Part shown: positions 54,748 through 62,978 of the stretch, piece after piece
How the letters are laid out: the number at the start of each line of letters is the position of its first letter
How positions within the stretch are numbered: position 1 is the stretch's first letter
NCBI RefSeq assembly: GCF_900113125.1
Contig: NZ_FOOG01000009.1
Coordinates: 1 to 64,000 of the forward strand
Direction: 5' to 3'
Source of the DNA: Halobacillus alkaliphilus
GTDB lineage: Bacteria > Bacillota > Bacilli > Bacillales > Halobacillaceae
DNA length: 64,000 nt
Translations under genes and position numbers: made by a program
The notes under the pieces: generated by a model
The model's input: the letters and a program-made list of their open reading frames with translations, nothing else
What the model was told of the DNA's origin: nothing
Databases searched by the model: none

Positions 54748-55524
54748 ATGAGTGCGGCTTTTTTAATCACAGTATTTATTATTGGTTTGGCAGGATCCTT
54801 CCTATCTGGACTTGTTGGTATAGGAGGCGCTATTGTCAATTATCCGATGCTTCTCTATATCCCGCCCTTACTTGGGTTTAGCGGATTCGGTCCCCATACA
54901 GCGGCGGGAGTCGTAGCTGTGCAAGTATTAGCCGCTTCTTTTGGAGGAGCGCTCGGGTATCGAAAAGGAGGCCAACTCTATAAACCGCTGATTTTATATA
55001 TGGGAATTGCTGTTTTGATCGGCAGTCTGATCGGCGGTTTTGGAGCACAGTATCTATCCGAACACATCATAAATTTGATCTATGCTATATTAGCTTTGAT
55101 AGCTGTCGTTATGATGTTCATCCCTGCCAAAGCCAGCAATGAGCAGCCGGAAAATATCTCATTCAATAAATGGATTGCCTCTGGTTCAGCTTTTATTGTC
55201 GGAATAGGCGCCGGTATTGTGGGAGCAGGCGGAGCATTCTTACTTGTCCCTATCATGCTCGTTATGCTTCGAATACCGACAAGAATCACGATTGCTTCTT
55301 CCTTGGCAATAACGTTCATCTCCTCAGTAGGATCGGTAACAGGCAAGCTTTTTTCTGGAGACGTTCCATTCTTGCCTGCCGCAGTCATTGCCGTGGCAAG
55401 TATCCTCACTTCCCAGCTTGGAGCTAAGGCAGGACAACGCGCGAACACGAAAGTTTTACAATGGATCTTAGCAGCGTTAATTGCAGGAACAGCTATTAAA
55501 GTATGGTCAGATATTTTATTCTAA
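54748..55524 (+). CDS. TauE/SafE-family membrane permease
   Basis: 258 aa from ATG 54748 (GAGGTGAT upstream; in-frame ATGs exist from 54724). About eight helices with the family repeats SGLVGIGGAIVNYPMLLY and GIVGAGGAFLLVPIML. Family members move sulfite or organosulfonates. It precedes the persulfide dioxygenase gene by 24 nt, so it probably exports sulfite or thiosulfate made by that pathway. Confidence 0.88.
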   Translation: MSAAFLITVFIIGLAGSFLSGLVGIGGAIVNYPMLLYIPPLLGFSGFGPHTAAGVVAVQVLAASFGGALGYRKGGQLYKPLILYMGIAVLIGSLIGGFGAQYLSEHIINLIYAILALIAVVMMFIPAKASNEQPENISFNKWIASGSAFIVGIGAGIVGAGGAFLLVPIMLVMLRIPTRITIASSLAITFISSVGSVTGKLFSGDVPFLPAAVIAVASILTSQLGAKAGQRANTKVLQWILAALIAGTAIKVWSDILF

Positions 55525-55548
55525 CGATTTTAAATTGGAGGGGTAACT

Positions 55549-56673
55549 ATGGCATTACAACCGTTAACAACTAAACAACTGGCTGAAAAAATTCTCTCAA
55601 ACAAAGAAGTATTCATTCTTGATATTCGGAAAGAAGAAGACTTTAACGATTGGTCCATTGAAGGAGATAATGTACGCAGTCTCAATGTTCCTTATAAACA
55701 ACTGGAAAATGATCCATCGTCTGTAAAAGAGCAGCTTCCTGAAGACCAGACCATTTACGTAGTTTGCGCAAAAGGAATTTCCTCTCAAAAAGGCGTAGAA
55801 ATGCTGGAAGAGGCTGGCGTCAAGGACGTCACCTACGTGGAAGGCGGTATGACGTCTTGGAGCGAACATTTAGAACCTATGAAAATTGGTGATCTTTCTG
55901 GAGGAGGAGAACTTTATCAATTCCTTCGTCTCGGTAAAGGATGCCTATCCTACATGGTTATTTCCAATGGTGAAGCTGCCGTAGTGGATGCCGTCCGTAT
56001 GACAGACACTTATAAGAATTTTGCGGATGAAAAAGGTGTATCGATTCAATATGTACTGGATACTCACCTTCATGCCGACCATATTTCAGGCGGAAAAACA
56101 TTAGCTGATCAAACAGAAGCCGATTATTACTTCCCGCCTAAAGATGATGAAGGTTTAACTTTCAAATATAATAAGCTTGAGGACGGAACCGAGATCTCAG
56201 TGGGCAATACCGCTAAAATATCTGCCTTTTATTCACCTGGTCATACCATCGGAAGTACAAGCTTTATTGTAGATAATCAGTACTTGCTCACAGGCGATAT
56301 TCTGTTCTTAGACTCTATCGGCCGTCCGGATCTGGCCGGAAAAGCAGATGACTGGGTAGATGATCTGCACAAAACACTATATGAGCGCTATCAGCTTCTT
56401 TCTCAGGACTTAACGGTGCTTCCAGCTCACTTCGGTGCTATGAAGGAAATTAATCAAAACGGTACCGTTCAGGCGAAGCTTGCCGAGCTGTATGAGCACA
56501 ATGACCGTTTAAACGTAGAAGACGAGGAGGAATTCAAGCATCTCGTCACGGATGGACTTCCTCCACAGCCCAATAGTCACGAAGAAATCCGTCAAATTAA
56601 TATGGGCAAAAAAGATCCAGACCAAGACGAAAAACGCGAGATGGAAGTTGGTCCAAACCGCTGTGCTGTATAA
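55549..56673 (+). CDS. Rhodanese-persulfide dioxygenase fusion protein
   Basis: 374 aa. Residues 1-110 form a rhodanese with active-site Cys73 ([12 protein letters not shown]). Residues 115-374 form a metallo-beta-lactamase-type persulfide dioxygenase: HLHADH (173-178), SPGHTIGS (H231) and TGDILF (D249), ending in a conserved-looking NRCAV tail. It should oxidise glutathione/CoA/bacillithiol persulfide to sulfite and possibly make thiosulfate. Domain order is the reverse of staphylococcal CstB (dioxygenase first). Ribosome site GGAGGGG. Confidence 0.92.
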   Translation: MALQPLTTKQLAEKILSNKEVFILDIRKEEDFNDWSIEGDNVRSLNVPYKQLENDPSSVKEQLPEDQTIYVVCAKGISSQKGVEMLEEAGVKDVTYVEGGMTSWSEHLEPMKIGDLSGGGELYQFLRLGKGCLSYMVISNGEAAVVDAVRMTDTYKNFADEKGVSIQYVLDTHLHADHISGGKTLADQTEADYYFPPKDDEGLTFKYNKLEDGTEISVGNTAKISAFYSPGHTIGSTSFIVDNQYLLTGDILFLDSIGRPDLAGKADDWVDDLHKTLYERYQLLSQDLTVLPAHFGAMKEINQNGTVQAKLAELYEHNDRLNVEDEEEFKHLVTDGLPPQPNSHEEIRQINMGKKDPDQDEKREMEVGPNRCAV

Positions 56674-56752
56674 GTGGAGCCATTGACTACCAAATCGATG
56701 CGACTTGAAACAGAGTGGGACTCTGGCAAGTCAAAAAACTTAGATACACTAA

Positions 56753-56796
56753 AAAAGCTGGAGCAGAAAGGTATTTCTTTCTGCTCCAGCTTTATT
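56753..56796. terminator. Terminator between the persulfide dioxygenase and OsmC genes
   Basis: AAGCTGGAGCAGAAA and TTTCTGCTCCAGCTT are perfect 15-bp arms followed by TTATTT; on the minus strand TTTTT follows. It serves both convergent operons. A smaller hairpin (CAGAGTGGGACTCTG) sits just upstream. Confidence 0.93.
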
Positions 56797-56805
56797 TAAC
56801 TGCAA

Positions 56806-57243
56806 TTATGCTTTAACCCAATTCGGTGTAAGCTCAACATCTGCCGCTTCAAGTGTCGTATATACCGGGCAGCGGGAATCTACTGTTTCCTGTAACTCTT
56901 TTACGCGCTCTTCGGATTCACTAGTGTGCACTGTAGCGTTAACCGTAACTTTCTGGAAGTAAGGACGTACACCTTCTTCTCCCATCATCCCTCTGGAATC
57001 CATTTCACCATTGATTTCAAAATCGATGCCTTGAAGATCGAAATCCATTTCTTTAGCCACAAAGTTGGCTACGGCATTTTCACAACCCGCTAGTGAAGCA
57101 AGTAAGGTTTCCAGAGGGTTGGCACCTTCGTCAGTTCCGCCCATATTTGCCGGTTCATCAATAACAACCTGGTGCTTACGAGCTGTACTATCTGTTTTCA
57201 TTCCTTTAGATACTGCAGAAATTTTTTGGTTCACTTTAGCCAT
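56806..57243 (-). CDS. OsmC-family protein
   Basis: 145 aa from ATG 57243 (an in-frame ATG at 57252 overlaps the TetR stop). Two redox cysteines in SLAGCENAVANF and SRCPVYTTL, plus GANPLETLLAS, define the family. OsmC/Ohr proteins reduce organic hydroperoxides or handle persulfides. It is the second gene of a TetR-OsmC operon facing the persulfide genes. Confidence 0.92.
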   Translation of the reverse strand: MAKVNQKISAVSKGMKTDSTARKHQVVIDEPANMGGTDEGANPLETLLASLAGCENAVANFVAKEMDFDLQGIDFEINGEMDSRGMMGEEGVRPYFQKVTVNATVHTSESEERVKELQETVDSRCPVYTTLEAADVELTPNWVKA

Positions 57244-57248
57244 TTCAA

Positions 57249-57815
57249 TCATTCTCCTTCATTTAAATAATTTAATCGAATTGCCTCTATAACATCTTTA
57301 AGAATTGAAATGTCCTGATAACTCTTCATTAACAGGATTCCACCTTCAATCTGAGCTACAATAACACGGGCCTGCTGTAAAGCTTGATCTTTCCCGCGTA
57401 AATCTTCCATTACGTGAGCAAGATGATAAATCCATTGATCGATCAGATGATTGATTTTAAGACGGAATTCTTCATCATGTTCACTCATTTCAATAGCAAG
57501 GTTTCCAAAGGGACAGCCACTCAATCCTTGAGTGCCCACATGATAATTCACCGCCCATTCCAACATATTTTCCATTTTCTTTTCTGCAGAAAAAGATGAT
57601 TGGAAAATACCTTGAATCAATTCCCGATCCCACATTTCAGCATAATAATCCACGATTGTTAAACCTAACTCCCTTTTTGAAGAAAAATAGTGATAGAACT
57701 GACCTTTTCCTATATCGGAAGCCTTCATAATATCACTCAATTTTGTGGGCTCATAACCTTTAGTGTGGATTAACTCAGCTGCAGCTCTAATGATTTCTTT
57801 TTTCTTTTCACTCAC
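57249..57815 (-). CDS. TetR-family regulator
   Basis: 188 aa from GTG 57815 (TTG 57827 also in frame). HTH: KLSDIMKASDIGKGQFYHYFSSKREL; the ligand domain contains SGCPFGNLAIEMS with a cysteine. AcrR/QacR-like. It likely represses itself and osmC, and perhaps the convergent sulfur operon. Palindromic sites lie 30-160 bp upstream. Confidence 0.9.
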   Translation of the reverse strand: MSEKKKEIIRAAAELIHTKGYEPTKLSDIMKASDIGKGQFYHYFSSKRELGLTIVDYYAEMWDRELIQGIFQSSFSAEKKMENMLEWAVNYHVGTQGLSGCPFGNLAIEMSEHDEEFRLKINHLIDQWIYHLAHVMEDLRGKDQALQQARVIVAQIEGGILLMKSYQDISILKDVIEAIRLNYLNEGE

Positions 57816-57843
57816 AATATCACCCAATCCGTATTTTTACACC

Positions 57844-57857
57844 TACTGGCCGGTACA
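57844..57857. promoter_or_regulatory. Operator-like site near the TetR start
   Basis: TACTGGCCGGTACA, an imperfect palindrome with core TGGCCG. It lies 29 bp upstream of the TetR GTG and resembles the site at 57973. Confidence 0.5.
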
Positions 57858-57972
57858 GAAACACGACAGCCTCCCTCCTTGATCTTATTCAAGAAAGGAA
57901 CAGCCATCTGCTAGGTGAATTGCCCTGACGTTCGATCACTTATCTGTATTCCCCAATACAATAAAACTCAAA

Positions 57973-57986
57973 ACCAACCGGTTGGT
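57973..57986. promoter_or_regulatory. Perfect 14-bp palindrome upstream of the TetR-osmC operon
   Basis: ACCAACCGGTTGGT is a perfect palindrome. It differs in outer bases from the TAACCGG operators of the acyl-CoA regulon, so a separate regulator is more likely. Confidence 0.65.
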
Positions 57987-58131
57987 ACAAAACAACTATA
58001 ACATTCAGTTATTTTGAATTCAAAGAAAGTAGCCGGTTATGTCATTCAGCCTACAATTTACTCTACCTCAGGCAGAAACACAGCCACTATTCCTTCTGTA
58101 AAGAGGCAGCTAGCCTCAACTATCAAACAGA

Positions 58132-58260
58132 AGTGATTTTTACGGGATTCGAGTATGGCCGTTTCGGGGCTATGGAGAATACCTTTACGCGAGCGGTTTT
58201 GCTTTAATTGTTGTATTGTTTATTCTCCTTATCATCGTAAGAACCGCATTCGTATATTAA
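58132..58260 (+). pseudogene. Degraded YjcZ-type small sporulation/membrane protein gene
   Basis: The C-terminal codons give SGFALIVVLFILLIIV, the unmistakable hydrophobic helix of the YjcZ/YuzJ family of very small proteins, ending at TAA 58258. The 5' half reads SDFYGIRVW and then frames switch: GFEYGRFG appears in one frame and RGYGEYLY in the other, as though two opposite frameshifts were present. No start codon or ribosome site is in frame. I read it as a decayed gene; a working gene would need an unusual start. Confidence 0.7.
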
Positions 58261-58267
58261 TAAAAAT

Positions 58268-58300
58268 CACATTCGATGTTCAACAATCGAATGTGCTTTT
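58268..58300. terminator. Terminator after the phosphotriesterase-like gene
   Basis: CACATTCGAT and ATCGAATGTG (10-bp arms) with T-rich flanks on both strands (CTTTTA on plus, ATTTTTATT on minus). Confidence 0.88.
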
Positions 58301-58326
58301 ACTTGTATAGTAGATCAGATTGATCC

Positions 58327-59304
58327 TTATGAAAACAAACGAAAGCTATTCGAAATAAATATTTGTGCCAGCTGCTCTTCCGTTATAGCATTCTTTTCTT
58401 TAAGCTCTGGCACCACTCGTTTAAATAAGTGATCAGGCTGCCAGTTTTGAAGCAAATTCACAAGCTGATCGGGTAAGACGGGAGAACGCCCCCACCATAC
58501 ATTGACCGTATCATGAGAGAGGAACAATTGCTTTTCATAACCTAAAGTAAGCAAACCTGCGAGTACAGCCTTCCTCTCCTCGTCCATAGGGGCTCCTACA
58601 ATGCCCTGTAATCCCCATCGGTCCATCGCCATATAAACTCCCTGATTGAGTACCTGTAAGTGCTGGTTTATATCGGTTGCTCCGCACATATGGCCAATAA
58701 CAATTTTTGAAGGATCCGCTCCCTCTTCAATTAGAAACGCCGCCTGCTCAGGCCCCATTGTCCCCTCCTGGGTATGCGTTAAAAGTACAATGCCTGTCTC
58801 TTTCTGTGCCCTTACCGCTGCTCGAAAAAACATACTTTCATAAGATGTAATTTCGTTTTTGCTGGAGGCAAGTTTAATAATTCCTGGTTTAATACCTTTC
58901 CCTTCAATTCCATGCGTGATCTCTTCCATGAACATTTCATAAATTTCTTCTTCTGCCGTACCTAGCTGCTGGCGAAACTTAAAATATGGGGTTGCTCCTT
59001 CCCCTTCATAATAAAAACCGGTTGCGCAAATAATATTCAGCCCGGTAGCTTCCGAAACAGCTTGAAGCAGCCGAACGTCACGCCCACACTCATTGGGCGT
59101 CGGATCCACTACTGTTTCAACGCCCTGCTGTTGGACCATTTCAGCAATTTCTATGCCCTGATGCTTTTTCTCTTCAAAGTCAAATCCTCCGAGTGTCATA
59201 TCACCTTGAAATCCTGGATAACCAAAGTAGAAATGCTCATGAATCAAGGTTTTCCCTAACTTCTCTGTGTCCAACGGGCCCATTACAGTTTCTATCATTC
59301 CCAT
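58327..59304 (-). CDS. Phosphotriesterase-family hydrolase
   Basis: 325 aa from ATG 59304 (GGAGGTG nine bases upstream; the GTG at 59331 lies within the operator). Metal-binding features of the amidohydrolase superfamily are visible: HEHF near the N-terminus, the lysine in IKLASS, LLTHTQEG, IGHMCG and the aspartate in LSHDTV. Family members act as lactonases or organophosphate hydrolases. The TetR operator upstream ties it to the acyl-CoA island, so a lactone or ester substrate is plausible. Confidence 0.88.
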   Translation of the reverse strand: MGMIETVMGPLDTEKLGKTLIHEHFYFGYPGFQGDMTLGGFDFEEKKHQGIEIAEMVQQQGVETVVDPTPNECGRDVRLLQAVSEATGLNIICATGFYYEGEGATPYFKFRQQLGTAEEEIYEMFMEEITHGIEGKGIKPGIIKLASSKNEITSYESMFFRAAVRAQKETGIVLLTHTQEGTMGPEQAAFLIEEGADPSKIVIGHMCGATDINQHLQVLNQGVYMAMDRWGLQGIVGAPMDEERKAVLAGLLTLGYEKQLFLSHDTVNVWWGRSPVLPDQLVNLLQNWQPDHLFKRVVPELKEKNAITEEQLAQIFISNSFRLFS

Positions 59305-59329
59305 GTAATCATCCACCTCCGAAAATTTC

Positions 59330-59351
59330 ACATACTAACCGGATAGTATGT
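59330..59351. promoter_or_regulatory. Palindromic operator upstream of the phosphotriesterase gene
   Basis: ACATACTAACC and GGATAGTATGT, a 22-bp palindrome with one mismatched pair. It is the best preserved of three related sites in the window. Confidence 0.75.
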
Positions 59352-59522
59352 AATCCCCTAATAAAAAAGCCATTTCTTTTTAGTAAAACAGCTTCAATAC
59401 TTTTACTATATCTTTAGTTTTCTGAAAATTCAACGGATTATTTTTAAGATGAACGTCCCCTATTAAAAACAAAAAAATGTTAAAAGTTATTTTAGTCTTT
59501 CATCATGAAGTCTTCAACAATC

Positions 59523-59704
59523 AGGGCCGGTTACGGTAAGACTCATTTTCGAGATATCTTGGATCCTTTACTCTATGTGGAAGAGGGCTGGTGGGGAAAT
59601 AACTCGTCTTGTTCCATCACCCAGACACTCGAGACATAATCGAAATCAAGTCTTCAAGTAATGGGAGCTTTACTGTAATAAATATATTTGGAGATTAATA
59701 GAGC
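59523..59704 (+). repeat. MITE-like intergenic repeat, copy D
   Basis: Starts AGGGCCGGTTACGGTAAGAC, carries TTTCGAGATATCTTGGATCC, then a 56-bp block (59584-59639) identical to 22954-23009, and ends TGGGAGCTTTAC and GGAGATTAATAGAG. The inner part is replaced relative to copies C and E. No coding potential. Confidence 0.8.
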
Positions 59705-59712
59705 CGAAACAT

Positions 59713-59744
59713 AAAAAAGAGACTCCTGATAAAGGAAGTCTCTT
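59713..59744 (-). terminator. Terminator of gntP
   Basis: GAGACTTCCT and AGGAGTCTC (imperfect) form the stem and TTTTTT follows on the minus strand, just after the permease stop. Confidence 0.88.
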
Positions 59745-59752
59745 CATTGTTC

Positions 59753-61105
59753 TTATACAAAAATGCTTAAAATCAAGGCAACACCAAATCCTACAAGACC
59801 GATAATGGTTTCCATAACCGTCCAGGATTGAAGCGTTTCTTTTTCCGTCAATCCGAAGTAACGGTTTACCAGCCAGAAACCAGAGTCGTTAACGTGAGAT
59901 ACAACCGTTGCACCGGATGCAATCGCGATAACTAATAGAGCAAGCATCGGTTCACTTACATCAAAGGTATCAAGCAGTGGAGAAACTAGTCCAGCCGCTG
60001 TGATCATTGATACGGTAGCAGAACCTTGCGCGATACGTACGACTGTAGCGGTAAGAAAGGCGAATACGAGAATCGGCATCTGTGTCTGCTCCATAGCATT
60101 AGCAAGGATATCCCCAATGCCAGATTGGATCAGCATTTCACCGAATACGCCACCGGCACCAGTTACTAGAATGATAATTCCTGCCGGTTCAAGGGCTTTC
60201 GTGGTAATTTCCTGTACTTGCTCCTTAGAATAACCACGTTTAATCCCGAAGAAGTAGAACGTCAACAATGCCGCTATCGTTAAGGCAACAAATGGGTGAC
60301 CCACAAATGTAAGAATGCTCTGTGCTGTACTGTCATCAGCGAGCACAAGACCAGACAACGTATTGACAAGGATCAACACAAGAGGAAGGGTGATGATAGC
60401 TACAACACTTTTGAAGCTAGGAAGATTCTTTTGATCGTAATCCACATTCTTCACTTGTTCGAGCATATACTCTGGAACTCCAACATGAATTTTCTTAGAA
60501 ATATATTTACCAAAGACTGGTCCAGCAAGAATCATAGCCGGAATACCAGCTAAGAAACCGAATAGAATGACCCAGCCCAGGTCTGCGCCAAGCAAGGATG
60601 CTACGGCGATCGGCCCAGGAGTCGGCGGGATGAAACTATGGGTAACCGCAAGACCCGCAAGTAAGGGAATACCAAAGTATAATAAAGACTTTTTCGTACG
60701 CTGAGTTAAACTGTATATCATTGGAACTAAGATCACGAGTGCCACGTCAAGGAAAACCGGGATCGATACAATAAAACCAGTTAGGCCGAGGGCCCAGCTA
60801 ATATTCTTTTCTCCAAATTTATCAATTAGTGTAAGAGCGAGACGTTCCGCTCCTCCTGAAACACGAAGAATTTCACCAAACATGGCACCAAGACCGATAA
60901 TGACGGCTACGTAACCAAGAGTACCTCCCATTCCGTCCTCAATCGTTGTTATGATATCTCCTGGATTCATTCCTACGGCCAAACCGACTAAAATACTAAC
61001 TGTAAGTAACGCTACAAAGGCTTGAAGCTTGGTTTTCATAACTAAAAATAATAAGGCCACAACCGCTAATACGGCTACAATCACTAACCCCGCTGTCGAT
61101 TCCAT
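59753..61105 (-). CDS. gntP: Gluconate:H+ symporter, GntP family
   Basis: 450-aa permease with about 12-14 helices. Family pieces include GGTLGYVAVIIGLGAMFGEIL, HSFIPPTPGPIAVASLLGADLG and VSHVNDSGFWLVNRYFG. It imports gluconate or a related sugar acid with protons. It follows the kinase gene by 29 nt, so uptake and phosphorylation are coupled. Confidence 0.95.
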   Translation of the reverse strand: MESTAGLVIVAVLAVVALLFLVMKTKLQAFVALLTVSILVGLAVGMNPGDIITTIEDGMGGTLGYVAVIIGLGAMFGEILRVSGGAERLALTLIDKFGEKNISWALGLTGFIVSIPVFLDVALVILVPMIYSLTQRTKKSLLYFGIPLLAGLAVTHSFIPPTPGPIAVASLLGADLGWVILFGFLAGIPAMILAGPVFGKYISKKIHVGVPEYMLEQVKNVDYDQKNLPSFKSVVAIITLPLVLILVNTLSGLVLADDSTAQSILTFVGHPFVALTIAALLTFYFFGIKRGYSKEQVQEITTKALEPAGIIILVTGAGGVFGEMLIQSGIGDILANAMEQTQMPILVFAFLTATVVRIAQGSATVSMITAAGLVSPLLDTFDVSEPMLALLVIAIASGATVVSHVNDSGFWLVNRYFGLTEKETLQSWTVMETIIGLVGFGVALILSIFV

Positions 61106-61134
61106 TTTAATCTTCTCCTCTCTTTATTGAATGT

Positions 61135-62682
61135 TTATTTATGGTGATCCATAAGCTCTCGCTGAACATCTGAAATAGCACTAAATTCTTCAGGCAGCTT
61201 CCGAGCTAATCTTAAATAAATAGGCTTTAGAAGACGATACGTGTGAACATTCTCTTCAATTGGCGTATGTTTCACTGTCGTTTGAAGAATGTCCTGGATA
61301 CTTGAGAGATCATCGATCCAGTTCAGTGACTTCATAGCAAGCCAGGCAGCCCCTAAGCATGAGCCCTGGTGGCTTTCTGGAATGATCATGTCCGTTTCAA
61401 ACATGTCTGTCATAATCTGACGCCACAGCTCAGAGCGTGCGAATCCGCCGCCTGCGCGGTATTCTACCGGCTCCACACCCGCTTCTGTCAACGCAAGCGC
61501 TACCGAATACATTTGGAACATGACTCCTTCAAGAACACTGCGAATCATATGGTCTCTTCCATGATCAAGCGTCAATCCGAAGAAGACACCTTTTGTGTCT
61601 GCGTCCCAGAATGGAGCGCGCTCTCCCGTTAAATAAGGTAAGAACAACAACCCGCCTGACCCGGCACTTACACTGGAGGCACGTCTGGTTAATTCGTCGT
61701 AAGCACTCTCACCATTGGCAGCTGCTTTCTCTTGTAAGTCCGGAAACAATTGGTCGCGCACCCAGCGGAATGAAATTCCACCATTGTTAATCGGCCCGCC
61801 AATTACCCACTGATCTTCCGTAAGCGCGTAGCAGAACGTTCTGCCTTTGGGATCAACCGCTGGCTCAGACACTACAGTTCGAATAGCTCCACTTGTTCCT
61901 ACAGTACAGGCAATTGATCCTGGAGTAATCGCCCCAACACCTATGTTCGCAAGTACTCCATCACTTGCTCCTATTACAAAGGGTGTTTCAGAGTCAAGGC
62001 CCAGTGCTTCAGCATGTTCACTGGAGAGTCCGCGAATGATTTCTGTCGTAGGTACAGGTTCAGACAGCTGTTCCGCTGATACTCCTGCTATTTCCAGAGC
62101 TTCTTGATCCCAGGTCAGTTCCTTTAAGTTAAAGAGACCTGTTGCAGATGCAATGGAATGATCGACGACAAAACGGTTAAATAACTTGTAAAAAACGTAT
62201 TCCTTAAGGGAAATCCATTTAGACGTCTGAGCAAAGAGTTCAGGTTCATGCCGTTTCATCCAAATCAATTTTGTAAGTGGAGACATCGGGTGCACCGGCG
62301 TTCCAGTCCGCAGGTAAATTTCATGCCCTCTGCCCGCTTTCAGCTCTTCCGCTTCTTTAACGGAACGCTGATCAGCCCATGTAAGAGCGTTGGTCAGCAA
62401 ACGTCCATTTTCGTCTACAGCCAAAAGACTGTGCATAGCTGAACTGAAACTGACAGCTGCAATCTCTCTGCTTTTTTGTTTAACCGTGCGTGAAACCTCT
62501 GTCAGTGTATAAATAACAGCCTCATAGATTTCATCGGGATCCTGTTCTTTGCGATCCGCTTCAGGAGAATAGAGCGGATACTCTTTTTCTACCTCCGCAT
62601 ATATACGACCTTCCTGATCGTAAGCTAATGTTTTCGTACTGGTCGTACCAATATCGATGGCTACAATAAGTTCTCTTTTCAT
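61135..62682 (-). CDS. gntK: FGGY-family gluconokinase
   Basis: 515 aa from ATG 62682 (GGAGGAAAA upstream; the GTG at 62697 is in frame). FGGY motifs: AIDIGTTSTKT at the N-terminus, AVSFSSAMHSLL, GASDGVLANIG, VGTSGAIR and the C-terminal GGGFARSELWRQIMTD. It phosphorylates gluconate (or a related acid) with ATP. A cre site lies 43 nt upstream. Confidence 0.93.
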   Translation of the reverse strand: MKRELIVAIDIGTTSTKTLAYDQEGRIYAEVEKEYPLYSPEADRKEQDPDEIYEAVIYTLTEVSRTVKQKSREIAAVSFSSAMHSLLAVDENGRLLTNALTWADQRSVKEAEELKAGRGHEIYLRTGTPVHPMSPLTKLIWMKRHEPELFAQTSKWISLKEYVFYKLFNRFVVDHSIASATGLFNLKELTWDQEALEIAGVSAEQLSEPVPTTEIIRGLSSEHAEALGLDSETPFVIGASDGVLANIGVGAITPGSIACTVGTSGAIRTVVSEPAVDPKGRTFCYALTEDQWVIGGPINNGGISFRWVRDQLFPDLQEKAAANGESAYDELTRRASSVSAGSGGLLFLPYLTGERAPFWDADTKGVFFGLTLDHGRDHMIRSVLEGVMFQMYSVALALTEAGVEPVEYRAGGGFARSELWRQIMTDMFETDMIIPESHQGSCLGAAWLAMKSLNWIDDLSSIQDILQTTVKHTPIEENVHTYRLLKPIYLRLARKLPEEFSAISDVQRELMDHHK

Positions 62683-62724
62683 ATCATTTTCCTCCACGAC
62701 ATGTGCTAGATTGATAAGTTAAAC

Positions 62725-62738
62725 GGTAAACGCTTTCA
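62725..62738. promoter_or_regulatory. cre site upstream of the gluconate operon
   Basis: GGTAAACGCTTTCA agrees with the CcpA consensus at 13 of 14 positions, indicating carbon catabolite repression. Confidence 0.65.
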
Positions 62739-62934
62739 ATTCGCAGAAAAAAATATCTTTAAAAGCTGGATTTGCTAACGAAATTTTTTTCTTTCACTAA
62801 TGATTATACATAAAATTTTTTTCAATTCAACCCTGTTTATGAAACTAATTTTCATGAGAATCGCGATTGTATCCCTTGCTGACTCCCACCATAAGGATTT
62901 ACCATTCATTTCAAGTTGTAATAAAAAATTTTTC

Positions 62935-62972
62935 ATTAAAAAAGGAAAGCCCTGTTTAACAGGGCTTTCCTT
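62935..62972 (-). terminator. Terminator of the galactonate dehydratase-type gene
   Basis: GGAAAGCCCTG and CAGGGCTTTCC are perfect arms around TTTAA, followed on the minus strand by TTTTTTT. Confidence 0.93.
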
Positions 62973-62978
62973 TTCCCC

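Noticed and set aside
57828-57885. Possible 14-codon leader peptide before the TetR gene (GTG after AAGGAGGGAGG)
   Set aside because: It overlaps the operator-like site and no attenuator structure follows; the purine run alone is weak evidence.
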